The notes under the pieces are model-generated. The model worked only from the letters and a program-made list of their open reading frames with translations, did not search any database and was not told the origin of the DNA. A stretch of DNA of 64,000 nucleotides, taken from positions 65,894,299 to 65,958,298 of the forward strand of contig NC_092461.1 in the NCBI RefSeq assembly GCF_047495875.1, in the 5' to 3' direction. This document shows positions 48,772 through 60,214 of the stretch, piece by piece. This DNA is from Pithys albifrons albifrons. Taxonomy: Eukaryota; Chordata; Aves; Passeriformes; Thamnophilidae. The position numbers and the translations under genes are program-made. Within the stretch, counting starts at the first letter, position 1. The number at the start of each line of letters is the position of its first letter.

Positions 48772-49519
48772 GTACAGTCCAAAGTATTATTTCTTTCTGT
48801 TGAAGTGTCATTGAATTTTGGCCCTAAATCAAGACAATCACACAAAAAACCACCACAACACTCAAGACGTTGGAGCTCTTAGGTAGTATCTGTTCCTTAG
48901 TAGGTTACTACATCTATGTTTTTATTTATGTTCTGAAAAAATACTAAGACCTGTGTGAGTACTACTTCTCTATAGTGTCATCCAAATGGGCAGAATACTG
49001 TTTTGAGGGCTGAATTTCCAGGAGAGTGTATGTTGGTATTTTGAATTGTATACAGATGTTTCTGTGGATAAAAAAAGAATAGAAATATGCCAATGGTGTT
49101 GAAGTTAGTGTGATGTCAAGGAAAAAGTAGTGTCTTTAAAATTTTTTTAAAAGCAAGCCAGCCATAACAGGTAGATCTGAAAATTACACTGTAGAAGGTA
49201 GCTGTACATAGACATGATATAAGAATATTTTGATTCTGAGTTTTAGGTCATTTGTAGATGGCTTAAAGAACTGCATAAGAAAGCCTACTGATATTACTTT
49301 ATTTTTTTTTAAGTCTATTTTTAATGCCAGAAAATGACTCTGTTCTTCTCACGGGATCTTTTAGAAATCTTCACCTTTGACCTTTTATTAACTGTATTAC
49401 AGTATAAAATACTATAGTTTTGAATATCTGTTTTGTTCTGAATAAACTTGGCATTGTATTATTTGTGTGTCTTTGTTTTAAAATTCCATGAATTTTCATA
49501 TTCTTTTTTTTTTAAACAG

Positions 49520-49555
49520 AGGGTAGAGTGCATGGCAATTATAATCAAGACCAAG
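49520..49555 (+). CDS. ASPH: ASPH acidic microexon g (EGRVHGNYNQDQ)
   Basis: A 36-bp symmetric exon with a long T tract and AAACAG acceptor and a donor AG|GTATGA. It encodes EGRVHGNYNQDQ. It is the shortest of the series and less acidic than the rest, and is supported by the strong splice sites and correct phase. Confidence 0.8.
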
Positions 49556-50689
49556 GTATGAGAACTGCTGTATTTAGTGAAGTTACAGTATAAAAATCTT
49601 TCATTAATATGCAAGTGAAATTACTTTGTCTTGAAATTTTTTATGCTGCCATATTATTTTGCAAGTGCTCTGTTAATGTTTTGGGTTGTTTTGTGTTCCA
49701 ACCCTTTGTGTGTGTAAGCAAACAGTCTTTAACACTGAAATAAGTGCAGAGTATTCATATACATTAAATTCCCACATTGGTCCTCTTTGTCATATTTTGT
49801 GCTTATGTGGAGTAAGAACACTGAAATCTTTGCATGCCCTTTTTCTTAGGAAAGCCTGGCCAAGTCAGCTGTGGTTCATTGTGTTTGTATAGCTCAATAT
49901 TACCTTTGAGTCTTTTCTGTCACTAGCAGTTCTTTGGGAATTACTCTGGTTTAGTTTGATTTCGTTGATGATTTGCTAATGTTTGCTGACACCAGCTCTG
50001 AAACCAAATTTGCTAGTGATTGCCGAGAACAAAAAGCAAATGAGAAGGAGAATAGTAGTCACAGCCTTGAAACAAAGGTATGTGGTTGTGATTCCTGCTG
50101 TGATGTCCATGTGGGAACTACTACGCTTCAGAATACTTAAGCATACCTTTAAAGCACTTATGTTTATTTCCCATGTTTATTTAACCTGAGCAAAGGACAG
50201 AGATTCCTAACTTCAAAATATTTGTGAGAGCAAACCTTAAGGAGGTTCATTCTTGATCATTAGGAGGGAAATTCTGACATCCATCTTAGGGATAGAAGTC
50301 AAAATCCCACTGAAAGACTTCAAGTGCCCCAAGAGTATATTTTGCACTTAGTGTCTTTCTCAGTCTTAAGGAAATAATTGTTTATCTCAGTGATGATACC
50401 CTTGACAAAATGTCTTGTCATTAATAGATGCAAGACAAAGAGACCTCTAGATTTTTCGCTGGGTTTATTTTTTACTCACCTTTCCAGGAGATAGCTACTT
50501 TACGGTCAGTTTCTAATCAGGAGTAATTTCCTCTTGCTTCTTCCACCTAAATATGAAGAAGCTCAACTTTTAATCTTTAGTTTTTATACTTCTTCATATG
50601 TAGTGGTGCCATGGACAGAGAATACTTCAGTGCCCTTGGGAAGTGTGTTTTGTATCAGCTTTTTGAGTAGGTGTTTTTCCAGGGGATAT
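49556..50689 (+). other. ASPH: Intron after exon g, first part
   Basis: Intronic DNA without recognised features. Two open frames (49686-49892, 49983-50189) resemble nothing known. Confidence 0.45.
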
Positions 50690-51320
50690 GAGGATCAGCA
50701 CAAGAGACACAGACACCAACCTTAAGGAACAAGTGTGTAAATTTACTATAATGCAAACCAGAAAAGAATTACAAAAGAAGCAAAGAATTACAAAAGGGTC
50801 AGCTCCACAATGCACCCGATCATTACTACAAAGAGTGTCTATAGTGATTCAGAAAGGTACCTCACCAGTTAAACCTCTGATACATTCCCATCATCCAGAC
50901 CCATGCGTCAGCTGGGGAGCCCCAGTCACAGCGAAGGGTCAGAGGACCACTCCTGGTAACTGGAAAATCCTGCGCAGTACATCCACTTACTTGTAGGTCA
51001 GGTCTCCATCTTTGCTGTGGAAGGGTCCAGCTTAAAAGCAAACAAGCTTACATAATCATTTAGTGTGGAAAATATATGGCTTCATTCTCTTCTTGGGTTT
51101 CACCCAAAGCCTGGCCAGGGCTCAGAGGAAAATCAAGGGAGTTAGTTTTGACCATCTACCACCAAACAAGGCCAGACATCTACTTCCATGGCCTTGACCA
51201 GTCACTAAATACAGAAAGATAAATACATTCATATTTCATTAATGAACAGATACAAATGTTCACTAGTGAGCAGATAGTAATATATCTTACTTAATTAGCA
51301 TGCATGTTTACACAGGTGTT
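50690..51320. other. Probable transposon-derived island, possibly an LTR
   Basis: Composition shifts from AT-rich intron to C-rich sequence with blocks such as CATCATCCAGACCCATGCG, CAGCTGGGGAGCCCCAGTCA and GGTCAGAGGACCACTCCTGG. This texture is common in avian retroviral LTRs. I could not identify matching TG...CA ends, a target duplication or a core promoter, so the family and limits are guesses. Confidence 0.35.
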
Positions 51321-53407
51321 GTATCATGCTATGTATTTTACTAATGATTATACATAATTTTGGCTAATAAGCAGCTACATGACTAAATATAACATTAGGT
51401 TGGAAAGTTCATCTAGAAGTCAACTCTGGCTCAGGGACTGTTTTTCATGCATCAGCACTTCAGTAAGTTGATCAGAGAGGTAACCGAAGTAATTTATATC
51501 AGGTTTTCATAAAATCAGTTCCAAAACCATTTTGTATTCTGCAGTTTCTTCTGATACCCCGGCAGAGTAACAGTGAATCACTGTTTTGTGAGTAATTCAT
51601 GTGCTTCAGCAAGCAGTGATTTCACATGGAGTTGCCACTGTGTGCTGCAATGAGAGTTTTAAATAGTATCAGATAAATCAGATTTTTTTCCCTTACTCTT
51701 TCTTTACTCTTCTGAATCTCTGATTAGGATGATGATGAGAATAGGAAGTTCTAGTCTTTTTTTCAAAAGGAAATTCTAAGGTAGCAGGTGACTGTCAAAA
51801 AACTCGATATTCTTGGCTATTAAATTGCCAGGCTTCTTTTACGCAATAAGTTATTCCCACAGTTCAACATAGTCCATGGCAAACTGCTTTTCTCTTGATT
51901 AAAGTTCACCTTTTCATTACATAACTTTGTCTTGCTTTCAAGTTCTCCTTTGAAGACATTGCGGTTGTAAGAGAAAGAACAGTGCGTCCTCTGCACTTCT
52001 TGCAGGAATTTCATTTCAGAGCTCCAGCCTGGAGCAGTGTAGAAGAAAAGGACCAGGCAGCCAAGCTGCCTTTCTGTGACACCATTTTTTCTTTCTGAGT
52101 TCAGTCTACTCAGTTTCAGGGCATGTTCATGTGCTAGACACCATTTTAGCAGTTGTACCTATTTTCCATCCTTTTTGTCCCTGGGCTTACCTTTCTTGTC
52201 CCTTTTGGCATGCTTTTGGTTGGATTGAAAGTGGAACAGATTTGCTGTTTCTGGAGAAGAGCAATTTTAACACCTGTTTTCTAAAGTCAAAGAAGGGATA
52301 GAGGCCATTGTGGAGACTGAAATTCTTTCTCTCAAATGTAAGGCTTGTGGTTTTGGCATAGGCTCCAAAACTGCAGTTCACTTCCACAAAAAGATTCAAT
52401 TTAAAGCTTCAGATGCAATTGTCTGGGAAGTCAATAAATAAGCTTCTCTGTTTTGGAGTTATGTATCTTCCCTATCTCTGTCAGATGTGTTTCCCCTCTT
52501 CTGACAAGACCCTCGCATGAAATATTTTCTCCAATTCTGGTGCTTTCTGGAATTCTCAGAAAGGTGAGGGCAGTGCCAAGAGTATTGTTAGCCAGAGCAG
52601 TTCAATTTCTTTTGTGACTATCACTTTGTATGACTTGGTTCTTAATTCAGACTGGGGACCAGCTCTAATAAAATCACTGTTCCTGTAATCACATCACTGA
52701 GGTTATTGCTAATGCTAAAAATTTTGTAGTTAAAATAAGTGTATGATAACCCACAGTGGAGTGTGTGAATGGATTACTTATATATTTGGAATACAAGAAG
52801 TCAGTTATTGTACGCAACTTTCAGTAGTTTTATGTAGAGTTTGCTACAGTTTGTAGCAATGAAACTGGAGAAAAAAAGCAAGTTTAAGATTTTCATTAGA
52901 AGCAAAGAGTTCTAGATGGTTTTTAAGGATATTCTGTAAGAACATTTTTTCTAAGGGATATAGGGTACATGACCATTAGTACCTTGTAAGATAAATCAGT
53001 ATTATAAAGGTGTGGGAGTTTTTAGTTTGTTTTTTTAAATCTTATGTAAATTAACTTTTTCAGATGAGGGTTAGTACCTGTTAGGATAATGAAATTATCC
53101 AAAATGCTGAACAAACTTTGAACTTCTTTAGTTCTAAAATTCACAGTAAGTGTATGTTGAAAATTCAGACAATGGATAGCATTTTTCTCTGTTTTCAGAC
53201 TTTATTCAATATTTAATTTTAGATATTCTTAAACTATTTCTTCAGAATTATGAAAATTAGACTGGTTCTTTACTGAAATATTAAGAATGTAGGAGAATTA
53301 TAGCAACTGTAGAGATTGATAGATTTAGTGTTGTCATTGTTTTCAGCATTTCTTCTGTGTGGATAGAAAGGCTTCAAATTTGAGCAATATGTTCACATTA
53401 CCTGTGC
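51321..53407 (+). other. ASPH: Intron after exon g, second part
   Basis: Mixed intronic sequence. No gene or confident repeat was seen; the part near 52020-52230 is somewhat GC-richer but unidentified. Confidence 0.4.
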
Positions 53408-53442
53408 ATTTATTTATTTATTGATTGATTGATTGATTGATT
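53408..53442. repeat. Simple repeats (ATTT)n then (TTGA)n
   Basis: Four-base units ATTT repeated about three times run directly into five TTGA/GATT units. A short microsatellite. Confidence 0.9.
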
Positions 53443-53625
53443 CAGTGCAGCATTTCTACTACAAGTTCCAGAGAGGGTTCATATATCTATTCATGTGCCC
53501 AGAGCGGGAAAAGTTTTTTCAGGACCTTATCATTAAAGACATTACCTGGATGCTTAACAACCAAATTTTTAGGATACTTTGTGCATATAAGCCACCCAGG
53601 ACCTTTATTTTTTCTTTTCTTTCAG

Positions 53626-53664
53626 AACCAAAACATGAAAAGCAGACTGAGACTCAAGATACAG
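53626..53664 (+). CDS. ASPH: ASPH acidic microexon h (EPKHEKQTETQDT)
   Basis: A 39-bp symmetric exon with a strong acceptor (TTCTTTTCTTTCAG) and donor AG|GTATAT. It encodes EPKHEKQTETQDT. The donor leads straight into an AT-dinucleotide microsatellite. Confidence 0.85.
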
Positions 53665-53756
53665 GTATATACATATATATAAATGCATATATATATATGT
53701 ATATGTGTGTGCACTCCCACACGCATCCCACCATGTGTATATATATATATATATGT
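53665..53756. repeat. (AT)n / (GT)n microsatellite next to a splice donor
   Basis: Alternating TATATA and GTATAT runs interrupted by CACTCCCACACGCATCCCAC. Its first bases form the donor of exon h, so length changes could affect splicing. Confidence 0.85.
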
Positions 53757-54571
53757 ATGAGAAACACATTAGAGAATCTTAGTTTCATATGCAAAGTAGA
53801 AATACGTCTACAATGAATGTTGTTAGAATACATGTTATTTTCAAAATCAGAGTAATATTTTAAGCAAGTTAGCATCAAAATCATTAACCTAATCTTGTTA
53901 TTTATATATATTAAAATACATAATCTGTGTGACCTTCAATCATGACATATTGTCAGCTATGGCAAAGGTTTGTTACAGTCTGTGTTGTTATAAAGTTACA
54001 TTTTGTCCTATGAGCTGAGACACCTTTTGATATGCTGTTCATGAGGATTCATCTTTAAAGTCTCAAGTGACATGAAGTAGGGTATCTGAGGCTTTTAATG
54101 GAGAGTTGGAACACAGTAATTCAGCACAGTCAAACCTGCTGCCTGCTGTAAGCCTTGCTCATAACCTTGCAACCACTGTGTAAGATCATTCAAAATGTAC
54201 AGACTGTCAATACTAACTCTACGTTGATGCAGACTTTTGCTAGTGCATTTGTCTAATTGCAAAAGCAATTAAAAATTGTTTGCAGTACTCTCTGCATCCT
54301 CTATACTTTGTTGTTTTGAAATACCAGCTCTTTTAAGTGATCTCAGACAGCTGATTGAAAAAAACTGCAGTTGTTTAGTTTAGAATGAAGTAAAGAAATT
54401 CTCCAGTGTGTTTTTTCCCCTCAAATTCATTGAGGTTCCTGTTTGGCAGTAGCAGTTCACTGTTCACAGCTGAACATGTCTGTGTGCTAGCTGTGGTTTT
54501 TTGTGCTGTGTGTAAATTCTGTCAGCTGGGGGCTTGACTTCCTTATTGCTCTGAACTGAATGTTTTTTTAG

Positions 54572-54616
54572 CTGTTGAGGACCTTCCGGAGGAGGTGAAT
54601 GAAGCTGTGGAGCCAG
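54572..54616 (+). CDS. ASPH: ASPH acidic exon i (AVEDLPEEVNEAVEP)
   Basis: A 45-bp symmetric exon, acceptor TGTTTTTTTAG, donor AG|GTATGT. It encodes AVEDLPEEVNEAVEP, an acidic stalk segment. It can be compared with mammalian EQAVYEPLENE in its general pattern. Phase and splice sites are good. Confidence 0.88.
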
Positions 54617-54710
54617 GTATGTATTTTGTAATTGTGATCTGCAAATTGTGAATTGCAAATCTGATGTTTAAAAAAAGCAAGCTCATTATATACTTTTCCC
54701 TTTATTATAG

Positions 54711-54752
54711 ATGAAATTACTGAAGATTTTGATATTGCCAAGGACGTCTCAG
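54711..54752 (+). CDS. ASPH: ASPH acidic exon j (DEITEDFDIAKDVS)
   Basis: A 42-bp symmetric exon only 94 bases after exon i, acceptor TTTATTATAG, donor AG|GTATGA. It encodes DEITEDFDIAKDVS, comparable with mammalian GIEITEVTAPPED (shared E-I-T-E). Confidence 0.9.
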
Positions 54753-54860
54753 GTATGAGTTTTCATAATTTGTGAAAGACAAAGGATTTTCTTCTATTTG
54801 TATTTGTTGATATAATTAAAAACCAAGCAAATGAAAAACAAAGCAGATAAATGTGCTATA

Positions 54861-55425
54861 TAGAATCATTGAACATTTTGGGTTGGAAGGGGCATTTAAA
54901 GATCATCTGGTTTAAACCCCCTGCCATGGCCAGGGACATCTTTAACTAAGTGAGATTGTTTAAAGCTCTGTCCATCCTGACTTGGAACACTTCCAATGAT
55001 GTAACATCCACTACTGCTCTGGGCAACCTGTTCCAGTGTCTCACCACACTCAGAATAAAAAAATACTTTCTTATGTCTAATTTCAATTTACCCACTTTCA
55101 TTTTAAAACCATTGCTACTTGTCCTGTTGCTACAGGCACTGGTATAAAGTATCTTTTTGTCTTTCTTACAAGATCCCTTATTGAAAGGCTGCAGTAAGGT
55201 CTCTCTGCAGCCTTCTCTCCTCCAGAGTGAGGAACTCAAGTCTTTCAGCCTGTCTTCTTAGGAGAAGTGCTTCAGCATCTGACTCCAGTGCAGGAACTTC
55301 TGCTTGGCCTTGTCCAGTGCAGGAACTTCTGCTTGGCGTTGTCGAACTTCATGGTGCTCTTATAATGTACTTGCTCAGTTCCTCTATGGAGCTCTATGTT
55401 AGTTTTCCACATTGCCCCTCATAAA
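54861..55425 (-). mobile_element. CR1 LINE fragment, antisense, with internal 29-bp tandem duplication
   Basis: Runs from TAGAATCATTGAACATTTTG and GGTTGGAAGGGGCATTTAAA through CTGCCATGGCCAGGGACATC, CTCTGGGCAACCTGTTCCAG and GTCTTCTTAGGAGAAGTGCT. Near the end CCAGTGCAGGAACTTCTGCT occurs twice with a 29-base period (from 55285 and 55314). The far boundary is approximate. Confidence 0.88.
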
Positions 55426-55799
55426 GATCAAGTTGTAAATTTTTGTTTACTTTATTGGTATCAAGAAACTTTAAATGAGTACTGTGTCAAATGTGATGTG
55501 AAGATTTGTTCTAAGCAGTTAAAAATGTCATTAAGGAAGTTTTTTTCAAACATATTGTTGATTCAGTCAGCTAGAGCGAGGTGATCTAAGCAGTTTAGTC
55601 TAAGCACAGTGTGTAGGATTTGATGCTATATTTATTTAGATTTTCTGTTTGAAAAATGCATTCTGATATAATTAAATAAGGAAACAACAGTTTGTCTTCT
55701 TTGTTGTTGGATACTTATTTGATTGTGTGGCGGCTGAGGGATACAAACAGAATTGTAAGTGTACTATGTATGACTTAACACTTATTTTCTTTATAACAG

Positions 55800-55850
55800 T
55801 AGAAAACAAGCAATCAGAAGATGATGTGGTCATTAAACCAGAGGAATCAG
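55800..55850 (+). CDS. ASPH: ASPH acidic exon k (VENKQSEDDVVIKPEES)
   Basis: A 51-bp symmetric exon, acceptor TTCTTTATAACAG, weak donor AG|GTTTGT. It encodes VENKQSEDDVVIKPEES and aligns with mammalian NPVEDSQVIVEEVS. The donor has the same unusual GTTTGT as exon e. Confidence 0.87.
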
Positions 55851-56842
55851 GTTTGTATGTTATGTTTTGCATGAGTTTGCCACTTAAAAGAAAAAAAAAG
55901 GAAAGTCATAAATATTGTGGAATAGAATTTTACCCAGCAGTAAAAATAATTCATAACTTCTTCTGCAACTGTTTTCTATTGAGGAGAAACATATCTGTGT
56001 TGTTGGAATCTATCATCTTGGGTTCCTTAATGGCAATATTTTAATGGCTTTCATAGCACTCTTCAGTTTTAGAAGTTGAAAGTGCTCCCTGCTCAGGAAA
56101 ACTTACGTTGATAAAAATGACCATATTTAGGCCATATGATGAAATTGAAGATTTCTTTTCTTTGCTCTGTTTTCCACCAGCCAGTCAGTAGTGCATACTT
56201 GAGAAAGAGGGTATATGTGAGAGATAAAGTGGAATGTCTTCCCAGACTTGAGCTGTATTTGTGGGCTTCCCAAGTCAGAGAATGCATTTCCCTCTCTTTG
56301 ACTCTTACTGTCTACAGCCAGAATCCTGGCTATTGTGAAGGTGTTTCTCTGGTGAGCCTGAGTCCCTCCATGCATTAATAGGGACTGTGTGCAGCCTTCC
56401 ATCTAATAGCAGTAATAATACTTGGTGCTATGTGATGTGGCTAATTTTAACATACATATCAAATTGAAAATAACTGAATCTTGAAGTCAAGTATTTCATA
56501 ATTGCAGCTGGGAACATAATAAGTGTATTAATTTTTCCAAGTCCGTACTGTGATAACATGTGAAACTGTGGGAGATTTGTGCTTTGGATGGTATAGTTTC
56601 AAAATTTTAAGTATAATTTTTGAAAATGCAATCCTGTCATTTACTCATTTGCCTACTTAAGTATTAATCTTTCCCTTGTTAAAATTCAGCTGAGGAAGAA
56701 ATGTGCATCCCGCTCCTGCAAAAGCAGTATTACAGAATAGTCTTGATAGGTCACTGTTTTGAACAAAAGGGGAAAAAGGGGCTTTTTACAAATGGTTAGG
56801 GAGCAGTCCAGTTTGAATTATTTTTACATTTTTGATTTACAG
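55851..56842 (+). other. ASPH: Intron between acidic exons k and l
   Basis: About 1 kb of AT-rich intron. No additional exon or transposon was recognised. Confidence 0.5.
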
Positions 56843-56887
56843 AGATGCATGTTCAAGCTGAGGATTATTCAAATGATGCTCAAGGGG
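56843..56887 (+). CDS. ASPH: ASPH acidic exon l (EMHVQAEDYSNDAQG)
   Basis: A 45-bp symmetric exon, acceptor TTTTTGATTTACAG, donor G|GTAAGT. It encodes EMHVQAEDYSNDAQG plus one base. It is the last acidic exon seen, in the place of mammalian IFPVEEQQEVPP. From here splicing can go to the junctate-type end at 61997 or to the hydroxylase exons beyond the window, both requiring a phase-1 acceptor. Confidence 0.85.
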
Positions 56888-58329
56888 GTAAGTCGATCTT
56901 AAATGCTTGGGGTTTTTTTCAAAATAAATAAAGAAGCACAAGCTACTTTGCTGAGAGACGTGAAGGAATATTATTGTCAAAGTTGCTTCTTGGTTTTGAA
57001 ACAATTTTTTTTATTGTACTTGATAAATTTTAGTAGTAGTTACTGGGTTATATGAAAGCATTCCAAATAAACTGTATCTAGTTTTAATTTAAAACTTAGT
57101 TTTTAATAATTTCAGACAGAGATGGATAGTTTTGCTGTGAAGGGAAGGATGACAATTTCAGGTCTCAAAATATGTGTGTGCTTTCTCTCCAGAGAAACTA
57201 ATCATGGATAGTGATAGTGTCAATGCTCTGTCAGTCAGATCTATTGGAGTCTGGCTGTGGTAGATTCTTTGGGCACTGCCCTGGAAACAGGACATTTTTG
57301 TCATGCCATTGCATTCTTCTTGACATAACTGATTTCAAGAACAAGAGCACTTCCATCTATTGCTTGACAGTAGTAAACACACTGTCAGTAAACACACTGA
57401 AACCACTTTTAGAGTAGCTACTTGGCTTTTGAATTTGAAGATTAAATGTTGTTACTTTTCTCCTGCTTCTTAGAGTTAATTATTACAAGGTGCTAGTTTG
57501 TTGGTTGTAACAAAGTAGTTGTGTTGAGTGAAACAGTTGTGTCTCAGCACAGTAGATCAGAGAAGCTGCAATCCAAGAGCCCTGGTGGCTATATTTGTTT
57601 TGTTCTCATTAGCCTGAGCACCTTTCCAGGTTAGTTAATCTTTACACTATGCAAAAGCTCTTATGAGGTGTGGTGCCCAGAGAGTTCTGAGGGGGATGTT
57701 TTGTTTTCCCTTGCAGTAAATGAAACTTCTATTTGGTTCTTGGTCTTTGCAAAAGTAGCCAGAGAAGTGAAAAAACCATAGGAGGCCTTTCTGGTTGCCC
57801 AGTACAGACTGAAGGCATGGTTTAGGTAATATTTTAATTTATATGTGAAACCTTAATGGAGGTGATTTGAAATGCTCATTTTAGGACGTAACTGTGTTGT
57901 CTGTGAGGTCTTTCTGTTTATCACAACAGCCACACGGGGTGTTGATATGTTTGAAGCTGTAGATATCAATTAATAGATGCCTTATCTAAAATGTTTCGTT
58001 TCGTAATGAATGGAGTGTTCTTAACCAAAGTTTATAATCTGTGTAAGAACAAACAGTAGCTGCTTTGACTGCATAGCAAGAAGTTCTGCAGAGGTAGTCT
58101 TCATTTGGTTTGTTGTGCATTAAGTTGGAACTGTAGAAGAAAAAAAATATTTTCTCTCAGAAAGGCCCTTAAAGGACTTCTTACATCCTGGTCCCCAAGG
58201 CTGAACTTTTATGAGGTGTTACACTTTAATTTCTGGCTCCAAGGGATTTCATTCACACAAACTCTTGTAAAGCCATGGGTTCTTTGGTACTTTGAATTTA
58301 TGCCTTTTCTCTAAGAGATTTCTTTTAAT
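56888..58329 (+). other. ASPH: Intron after exon l, first part
   Basis: AT-rich intron. Two strong-looking acceptors (TTTCTCTCCAG at 57183-57193 and TTTTCCCTTGCAG at 57705-57717) have no good donor in phase downstream and are not called as exons. Confidence 0.5.
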
Positions 58330-59040
58330 TTGGTGAGATTATAGGTGTTTTGGCAAAAAGGGGTTTACAGGAAAAAAATGTGCACCTTCACAGAAGCATT
58401 ACAACAGATTACTAGGACTAAGAAGCATTGTTATAGAGAACCTTTGTTACACTTAGCAAACACAAACTCCATGCAACTTAAGTTAGGTACCCATAACTTA
58501 CAGAAAATAGGTGTTTAAGTTACCCACAAGAGGAAGACAATAATAAAGGAAGAGAGATTAAGAGATCAAAGAGTCAAGAGAGAAAAAGAGAGGAGAAAAA
58601 ACAAAGTTACCACTCAGAAGGTTACAAGCTGATGGCTTCAAGGAGAATAGGGCAAAGCCCCCAATGGAGACCTTGTGCTCCCTCTTTATCTGCTCTGGTC
58701 TCAATGGCCAAACCCTCTTGGCAGGACCTCTGACCCACTGACCACTCTGGGGTCCCAGGCCAGGGTGAGGGGCCATGTTCTCACTGTCCCTGCCAATCCA
58801 AGCAGGTCAGGGGCTCCAGGAGCTGTGGGGTGTTCTAGTTTTCCTGGGCTCTTTGTGACTGGCAGCTGCTCCAAGGCTTCCCTGTGTGGGCTCCAGGCCC
58901 TGCCATGAGGGATTTGATGCCACTCAACCTCTGTGAGGCTCGACCCATCCCTGCTCCTTCACACACACACACGCACCCCTCTGCACAATCTGGTTTTGAC
59001 ACGATAATCACTGATCTGGTGTGTAACAAGACTTACAAAA
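58330..59040 (-). other. Probable LTR-derived island, antisense
   Basis: GC content rises sharply at 58600-58990. On the - strand there is an AGATAAAGAGGGAGC TATA-like motif (complement near 58680-58695), followed by a pyrimidine-rich region, as in many avian LTRs. I could not fix the ends or a target duplication. A short CA repeat lies at 58962-58974. Confidence 0.4.
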
Positions 59041-59305
59041 TTTCAACTGTAGATAATTCCACTGCACAGTGCCAGTTGTATTGATACAAAGATTTTGAGA
59101 GGATCTCTTGTCTTACATATACTATTTAAAAATCAAATTCAGAATACAAGTGCCAACTTGAAATGTTTAATTTTTGGGGTTTTGGACCATATTTCTATCA
59201 CTTTTGTGCTGTACTTTATGGCTCAGTCTTGGCAGCAATAAATTAATGTCCTTACCATCACAAAGTTAGGTGTTTTTACAGTAGTGATGGTTTCCGAAAT
59301 CTACC

Positions 59306-59836
59306 ATTAGAATGATAGACTTATTTAGATTGGAAAAGATCCTTAAGGTCCAGTCCATCTATAAACCTACCACTGCCACATCCACCACCAAACAGTGTTC
59401 CTGAGTGCCACATCTACAGGCCTTCTAAATACCTCCAGGGGGAGTGACTGCACCACTTCCCTGGGCAGCCTGTTCTGTGCTTAAACACACTTTTGAGGAA
59501 GTCGTTTTTCCTCATACCCAATCTAAACCTTCTCTGGCAGAAGTCCATGCTGTTTCCTCTTATCTATTGCTTGTTACTTGCCAGAAGAGACCCATCCCCA
59601 TCTGGCTACAGCCTCCCTTTCAGGTGGCTGTAGAGAGCGATAAGGTCTCCCCTGAGCCTCCTCTTCTCCAGGCTAAACAACCCCAGCTCCCTCAGCCCCT
59701 CCTCATAGGATTGGTGCTCCAAGACCCTGCACCAGCTCTGTTGCCCTTCTCTGAACATGCTTCAGCACCTCAGTGTCTTGTAGCGAGGGGCCCAAAACTT
59801 AACACAGGATTCGAGGTGCAGCCTCTGCAGTGCTCC
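59306..59836 (-). mobile_element. CR1 LINE fragment, antisense
   Basis: Begins TTAGAATGATAGACTTATTT and contains GATCCTTAAGGTCCAGTCCA, CCCTGGGCAGCCTGTTCTGT, CAGGCTAAACAACCCCAGCT, CCCTCAGCCCCTCCTCATAG and CAGGATTCGAGGTGCAGCCT, the antisense CR1 3' region in order. Confidence 0.9.
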
Positions 59837-60167
59837 TTTAATTTCAGATGTAATTTCAAATAAGACAGTGGAATTGAACCTAGTTGTCCACTCTTGGTTT
59901 GTTGTATTGTGATATTGAAAGAGTCCTCACTGTTTTCAAAGTGTTAGAGTGAGAAATAGCTTGTTCTAATTGGAAATAGTATGCATTTCTGATCCTTTCA
60001 AAAGATCTTTTGGATTTTTTTTTTTAAACCAGCATTGTTTTCCAAACTAGTGCAACGCACTTCTTAAACTGCAAGGCTACCCTTATCTCTATCCTGGCGT
60101 ATCTTGTAGAAACACATAATAGCAGAGGCACTGGAAGGAATGAATTATTTTCTTTTTCCCTTCACAG

Positions 60168-60214
60168 GGAAAAAGGTGAAAGAATTGTTCAAAATTTATT
60201 TATTCAGTTATTAA
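60168..60214 (+). other. Candidate alternative terminal exon (unproven)
   Basis: The acceptor TTTCTTTTTCCCTTCACAG is the strongest pyrimidine tract after exon l. In the required phase 1 it reads GKKVKELFKIYLFSY and stops at TAA 60212-60214. It is charged at first but has no homologue I recognise, and no nearby poly(A) signal is evident. It may be a cryptic site. Confidence 0.2.

Noticed and set aside
57718..57757. Extra exon after the acceptor TTTTCCCTTGCAG at 57717
   Set aside because: The frame reads VNETSIWFLVFAK, but no GT donor in phase 1 follows and the hydrophobic content does not suit the acidic stalk.
59444..59863. 139-codon frame with apparent protein-like composition
   Set aside because: It lies wholly in antisense CR1 sequence.
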